From Buxus sempervirens (taxonomy: Eukaryota > Streptophyta > Magnoliopsida > Buxales > Buxaceae), in contig OX387184.1 in the NCBI GenBank assembly GCA_947561395.2, positions 2,790,001-2,854,000 of the forward strand: a DNA stretch of 64,000 nt, written 5' to 3'. This document shows, piece after piece, positions 62,001 through 64,000 of the stretch. Position 1 is the first letter of the stretch. Each line of letters opens with the position of its first letter. The notes beneath the pieces were generated by a model. That model searched no databases, was not told the DNA's origin, and saw only the letters and a program-made list of their open reading frames with translations. A program made the translations under genes and the position numbers.

Positions 62001-63298
62001 TATGTAACATCTTTCATCAATTTCTCCATCTTTTTGTACGATTAATCTAAGATATTTGAATTTATTACTTGAAAGGATATCCTGATTGTCAATTCCAGTA
62101 GTTTTATTAGTTAATATTGTTATTTGTATTAAAATGACATTTCATATGTTCAATCTTCACATGATTTATTTAAAACCTTTTTATTCTGAAGTATCTCTTC
62201 ACAATTATAACTTAATATTTACTTATTCTCTACTATGACACACCAATACTACATCATCTGCAAATAACATACATCAAGGGGTCTCATCTTGAATATGACT
62301 CATTAACTCATCTATAACCAAGGCAAAAAGATAAGGGCTAACTGTTGACCTTTGATGCAAACTTATCTTAACAGGAAAATCAATTGTCTCACAACCAAAG
62401 TTTTTACTTAAGGTTACCTAATACATGTCCTTCATTACATCAATATATTTCATTGGTACACCTTTTTTATACAAAGCCCACCAAATTAATTTTCTTAAAA
62501 TCCTATCATATACTTTTTCTAAATCAACAAAAACCATATGCAAATCTTTTTTCTTTTCTCTAGACTTTTCTACTATCTGTTAAAAAGAAAAAAAAAAAAA
62601 AAAGGAAATAGCTTCGATAGTGGATCTTCCAAGCATAAATCCAAATAGGTGCATTTATATACATAAATATAAGTTATATGAAGTGGCTAGACTTAACTTA
62701 AAACCTTGCATAAAGATTCTTTTTCCTGGCTTAACTGCAACATGCATTTGTTGTCACTATTAATAAACATTAAAAAAAACACACTAGAAAACTAAAATGA
62801 AATCGCGAATTAAAAGATTATAAAAACTAAAGTTCACCAAGACTGGTAAAGCTCTAGTAAGATAATGCAAAAAACCTCAAACTAACAAATATAAGCTCTC
62901 TTAATTACAAAGAAGAATACTTGGTTAGAAAAAAGTAAGAAGTGACATTCAAATTTCAAACAAGAATTCATACCACTTCAACATCTTTCCCAAAATATTA
63001 ATACCCATGGACATCAATGTAGCACTACTGCCGTTAGGCGACAAATTTCTGAGTGAAGTGCAGACGATCTTGACAACATCAACCCTAAAATAAAAAGATG
63101 AAAATATATTTTTTAGACTAAATTAGGAATGAAAAAAATACAGCTATCTACATTGAAATACCACAAGTTCTATCAAAATAAAAAGAAAAGAATTTTTAGG
63201 CCAGATAATTACTTCATAATGTTTTCCAACCGTCCATATGTGCAAGTGTCTTGAAGAGGAAGTGGGTTCCCAATGTGCATCACTGCATGACACACCGC
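38051..63298 (-). CDS. NUP188: Nucleoporin NUP188, C-terminal 1387 residues; 5' end beyond the window
   Basis: A scaffold protein of the inner ring of the nuclear pore complex. Exons on the minus strand, 5' to 3': 63213-63298, 62974-63084, 60048-60119, 59042-59130, 54372-54520, 52406-52549, 52191-52298, 51519-51629, 48423-48530, 48196-48306, 47640-47815, 47012-47480, 43568-43675, 43310-43368, 42532-42916, 40512-42086, 38272-38479, 38051-38145. They sum to 4164 nt with all phases consistent. Stretches I recognise as plant NUP188: [99 protein letters not shown] and a [15 protein letters not shown] end. Mostly alpha-helical, as expected for a solenoid. The intron between 59042 and 54520 uses a GC donor. 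Introns reach 4.5 kb and are full of retroelements. The remaining N-terminal third (family about 1950 residues, from memory) lies past 64000. The first listed exon's acceptor (CTGAAG) is its least certain border. Confidence 0.93.
38635..39067. mobile_element. Foldback MITE with long arms, NUP188 intron copy
   Basis: A near-palindrome of about 430 bp. The left arm (agggtaaattacacttacctccc...gaggtttctgaaataaca) is the inverse of the right arm ending ...gggaggtaagtgtaatttaccct. The arms run about 190 bp each; inner parts such as 'aactggacaagattaccc' and 'gggtaatcttgtccagtt' still pair. Same family as 6558-6927. It lies in the intron between the NUP188 exons 38272-38479 and 40512-42086. Confidence 0.85.
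39173..40157. mobile_element. DNA-transposon-like element with about 45-bp inverted ends
   Basis: The left end taaggcttcgtttggatg..gagaatacaagaaag is the inverse of the right end ctttcttgtattctcccgctatccaaacagggccta. The tttggat-type ends are common in plant non-autonomous DNA elements. Length is about 985 bp; no transposase is seen. No convincing target duplication, so the superfamily is left open. It lies directly beside the foldback MITE in the same NUP188 intron. Confidence 0.6.
44738..44917. mobile_element. Mutator-type MITE, 180 bp, with 9-bp target duplication
   Basis: The arms tgaaatcgtctaccgcaagac and gtcttgcggcagacgatttca are inverted, and the match extends through the adjoining 'cgtgtggcagacactg' against 'cagtgtctgctgcatg'. 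The centre holds a palindrome, catgagatgctgc-acgtag-cagcatctcatg. The 9-bp direct repeat ccatttgac flanks it (44729-44737 and 44918-44926); nine bases is the Mutator-like signature. It is in a NUP188 intron. Confidence 0.8.
46150..46660 (-). mobile_element. Degraded RTE-type LINE 3' portion in a NUP188 intron
   Basis: Starts with gtaggggttggcaacatgaatcc, and a duplicate of that block (gtaggggttggaaacatgaatcc) follows at about 46260. It continues with the tttggccttcctttagccc and ttcaatatacatcc blocks and a 'ctcatctcaact' block in the order of the better RTE copies. Minus-strand translation gives scrambled pieces of the polyprotein end. It lies in the same orientation as the gene. Confidence 0.5.
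48717..48740. repeat. (CA)12 microsatellite
   Basis: An uninterrupted ac dinucleotide run in a NUP188 intron, close to the exon 48423-48530. Confidence 0.9.
49050..49126. repeat. Tandem duplication, unit 44 bp, in a NUP188 intron
   Basis: gggaacatatctactagaaa..taaatg occurs twice in direct tandem (from 49050 and from 49094), almost identical. Confidence 0.85.
49244..49965 (-). mobile_element. RTE-type LINE 3' portion ending in (CAT)n, NUP188 intron
   Basis: Begins on the plus strand with a catcatcatcatcaccaccacc microsatellite. Next comes the inverse of the RTE 3' end (agttcccactaaagtgaggtcggcc), then the blocks for the polyprotein C-terminus. Reading the minus strand near 49700-49860 gives an '[14 protein letters not shown]'-like order equivalent to the frame at 14820-14900. 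Several stops; 5'-truncated near 49965. Confidence 0.8.
50980..51260 (+). mobile_element. Highly degraded RTE-like LINE 3' fragment, NUP188 intron
   Basis: Plus-strand pieces such as [16 protein letters not shown] and, near 51220, a [14 protein letters not shown] ending match in order the end of the RTE polyprotein (the family has R/W-CG..., then W-.-IHVADP). Many stops lie between them. It is recognised by short motifs, so confidence is limited. Confidence 0.4.
54974..55245 (+). mobile_element. 5'-truncated retrotransposon 3' end with poly(A) and 15-bp target duplication
   Basis: A 272-bp insertion ending in A16 (55230-55245). It is flanked by gacagataggatgcc (54959-54973) and gacaaataggatgcc (55246-55260), one mismatch apart. 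A ca/ta-rich stretch precedes the tail. This is the signature of LINE-mediated insertion; the family cannot be named. It lies in the 4.5-kb NUP188 intron. Confidence 0.8.
56735..57075 (+). mobile_element. LINE RNase H domain fragment, 96 open codons, NUP188 intron
   Basis: The open frame 56781-57071 encodes the end of a plant L1-type RNase H domain: a W-LEIFSQVI core, [20 protein letters not shown] (the conserved R-N-.-.-D-.-LA motif) and a short tail. It is antisense to NUP188. There is no adjoining reverse transcriptase, so it is a 5'-truncated remnant that has escaped stop codons. The borders are approximate. Confidence 0.7.
57541..58370 (-). mobile_element. RTE-type LINE 3' portion, interrupted by a nested LINE
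   Basis: On the plus strand it starts with atcatcatcatcg, then the inverted RTE 3' end (caatccccacccaagtggggtcgacg). It carries the same block order as 49244-49965 up to 57793, and resumes at 58168 with catttTATCTCtaacgtatgc. The interruption at 57794-58167 is a younger insertion. It joins head to head with the copy at 58371-58627. Confidence 0.85.
57794..58167 (-). mobile_element. 5'-truncated L1-type LINE nested inside an RTE element
   Basis: On the plus strand a T-run beginning at 57794 is its poly(A) tail. Minus-strand translation gives the end of an RNase H domain ([14 protein letters not shown] motif, preceded in another frame by a V-EGDAANI core). Target duplication tactttcctcca lies at 57782-57793 and 58168-58179. 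Removing the insert restores continuous RTE sequence. Confidence 0.88.
58371..58627 (+). mobile_element. RTE-type LINE 3' end in inverted orientation to its neighbour
   Basis: The plus strand carries gctatgttgtttggtgcaaa and CWVAKN-like codons, then ataaattaacagaagatatg, gagatggagagacaagattt and gtgggaactagct, and finishes with atgatgatgatgatga. The first 20 or so bases pair with 58330-58355 of the minus-oriented copy, making a hairpin with a loop of about 16 bases. Confidence 0.8.
58810..58833. repeat. Poly-C tract (24 bases) followed by a short (CA)n run
   Basis: An uninterrupted C24 run preceded by caccacccac and followed by aaacacacacacacacaca. Intronic in NUP188; the length may be unreliable. 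Confidence 0.85.
59040..59041 (-). other. GC splice donor of a NUP188 intron
   Basis: The exon 59042-59130 ends ...ATATCAG and is followed by GCACGT. Joining after CAG to the acceptor at 54520 keeps the frame (last codon G|TG, valine) and gives the continuous family sequence around LTISV-LDFTMQ. The nearest GT, four bases on, would shift the frame. GC-AG introns with a CAG exon end are a known minor class of U2 introns. Confidence 0.75.
60720..60815. repeat. Alternating purine-pyrimidine stretch (TG/CG/CA-rich)
   Basis: tgtgtatgcatgcatgagcgcgcgcgtgcg and the following tgcatgcttgtgtg...tgcacgtgtgcc form nearly 100 bp of alternating purine-pyrimidine DNA, a composition able to adopt Z-DNA. It is in the large NUP188 intron between exons 60048-60119 and 62974-63084. 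Confidence 0.6.
61160..61471 (+). mobile_element. 5'-truncated L1-type LINE with RNase H remnant and poly(A)
   Basis: The plus strand near 61250-61340 encodes [17 protein letters not shown] and a short tail with a stop, the end of a LINE RNase H domain. About 120 bases of 3' region follow, then A15 at 61457-61471. It lies between a (CAT)n stretch (61148-61161) and the RTE 3' end that starts at 61472. It probably landed in the microsatellite end of that RTE copy. Confidence 0.75.
61472..62600 (-). mobile_element. RTE-type LINE, about 1.1 kb including part of the reverse transcriptase
   Basis: From the 3' end (agctagttcccaccaaagggggtcacc), minus-strand pieces give [26 protein letters not shown] and MLFADD-region codons, here broken by a frameshift near 62250. 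An LVIDELM-like stretch and, near 62500, FVDLEK-YDR and [19 protein letters not shown] follow. This is the longest RTE copy in the window and the only one reaching the catalytic core. Frameshifts and stops make it inactive. It has the same orientation as NUP188. Confidence 0.88.
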
Positions 63299-64000
63299 CT
63301 TCAGCCAAAAAAAACGTAATCAGTTTGACACAAGGACATGTTCAAGTGATGTGGGCAGTTGTAATAACCACTCCACATCATGTACAAAAGAAACTGAGAG
63401 GAAATAAGAGAATACGTACAGATATTAGGCAAAGTTGGCATCACCCAAGGAATAAGAATAATTTCTCAATAAATGGATTGTTTCTTCAGGACAACAACAT
63501 CCTCATAGAGGACTCTTTCCAAGCTAGTTCCAAACACACCAAAAGACTCCTAACCCGTACATATCAAAAGTCCTAAAAAATTTTGAAAACCTTACAAGAC
63601 CTTTCAAAAATAAAATTCCTTGATTCAATACATATGTCTTAAATAAAATCCTTGATTCAATCTCTTATTTCTACTATTGAATAAAATCTCTCTATTGCTA
63701 ATCTGCAATGTATTCCTCATCTCTTGTTTTGATTGCAATATTGTTTACACTGTTTTCCTCACTGAGTCAACATCTAAAAAAAAAAAAAATTTCCATTCCA
63801 TCTATCACTAGTGGCAATCATGAAAAGGGTAGTCAATCCTAGGAATTTATTATTTCTCTCAAATTTCATTCAATGGTTATTTAAAGGTTATGCCAAAACA
63901 GCGGATAGTTCAATCGTCGCATGAAAAAAAAATTTGTAAAAGAAAATAAAGAAAAAAGGGCACTCATTCTTCTCCATATAACGAGCGAGAGTGGGAAGGA
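63299..64000. other. NUP188 intronic sequence at the right edge
   Basis: AT-rich, with no exon that I could assign to NUP188. The next upstream exons of the gene should lie beyond 64000. An open frame at 63238-63576 on the plus strand overlaps a real NUP188 exon on the other strand and is a shadow. Confidence 0.5.

Noticed and set aside
63238-63576. 112-codon plus-strand frame
   Set aside because: Overlaps the NUP188 exon 63213-63298 on the opposite strand and has no recognisable motif.

Overview
The window is nuclear DNA of a flowering plant, most likely a dicot. The genes have GT-AG introns, AT-rich introns up to about 5.5 kb, and plant gene families. The intergenic DNA and introns are full of plant retroelements (L1-type and RTE-type LINEs, Au-like SINEs) and small inverted-repeat DNA elements. 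The species cannot be named from the sequence alone.

Five protein-coding genes were reconstructed. Left to right they are: a plant eIF4B translation factor (minus, 907-6218); a NIPA-type magnesium transporter with nine coding exons (minus, 9786-19815); an intronless cytosolic cyclophilin (minus, 22002-22520); a LIN/CERBERUS-type U-box and WD40 E3 ubiquitin ligase with 16 coding exons (plus, 29032-37076); and the C-terminal 1387 residues of the nucleoporin NUP188 in 18 exons (minus, 38051-63298, 5' part beyond the right edge). Codon phase agrees at every splice junction used in the NIPA, LIN and NUP188 models. From memory, the eIF4B - NIPA - cyclophilin - NUP188 order matches Arabidopsis chromosome 4 around At4g38710-At4g38760. 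The LIN gene is the extra member here.

Mobile DNA fills the rest. A 5'-truncated L1-type LINE (10573-13178) sits in the last NIPA intron in the gene's own orientation. It carries one in-frame premature stop and an 8-bp target duplication. RTE-type fragments occur in eight or more places, several ending in a (CAT)n microsatellite. Others are two Au-like SINEs, a hAT-type MITE (8-bp duplication), a Mutator-type MITE (9-bp duplication), two related foldback MITEs, and three tiny direct-repeat-flanked insertions that are little more than a poly(A) tail.

The genes are mostly housekeeping: translation initiation, Mg2+ transport, protein folding and the nuclear pore. LIN is the exception, a family tied to root symbiosis with rhizobia and mycorrhizal fungi. 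I saw no operon, CRISPR array, rRNA or tRNA gene, and no clearly new multi-gene system. The most noteworthy items are the tail-only retro-insertions, a frame-preserving GC-AG intron in NUP188, the five-codon terminal exon of LIN, and the large transposon-filled terminal intron of the NIPA gene.
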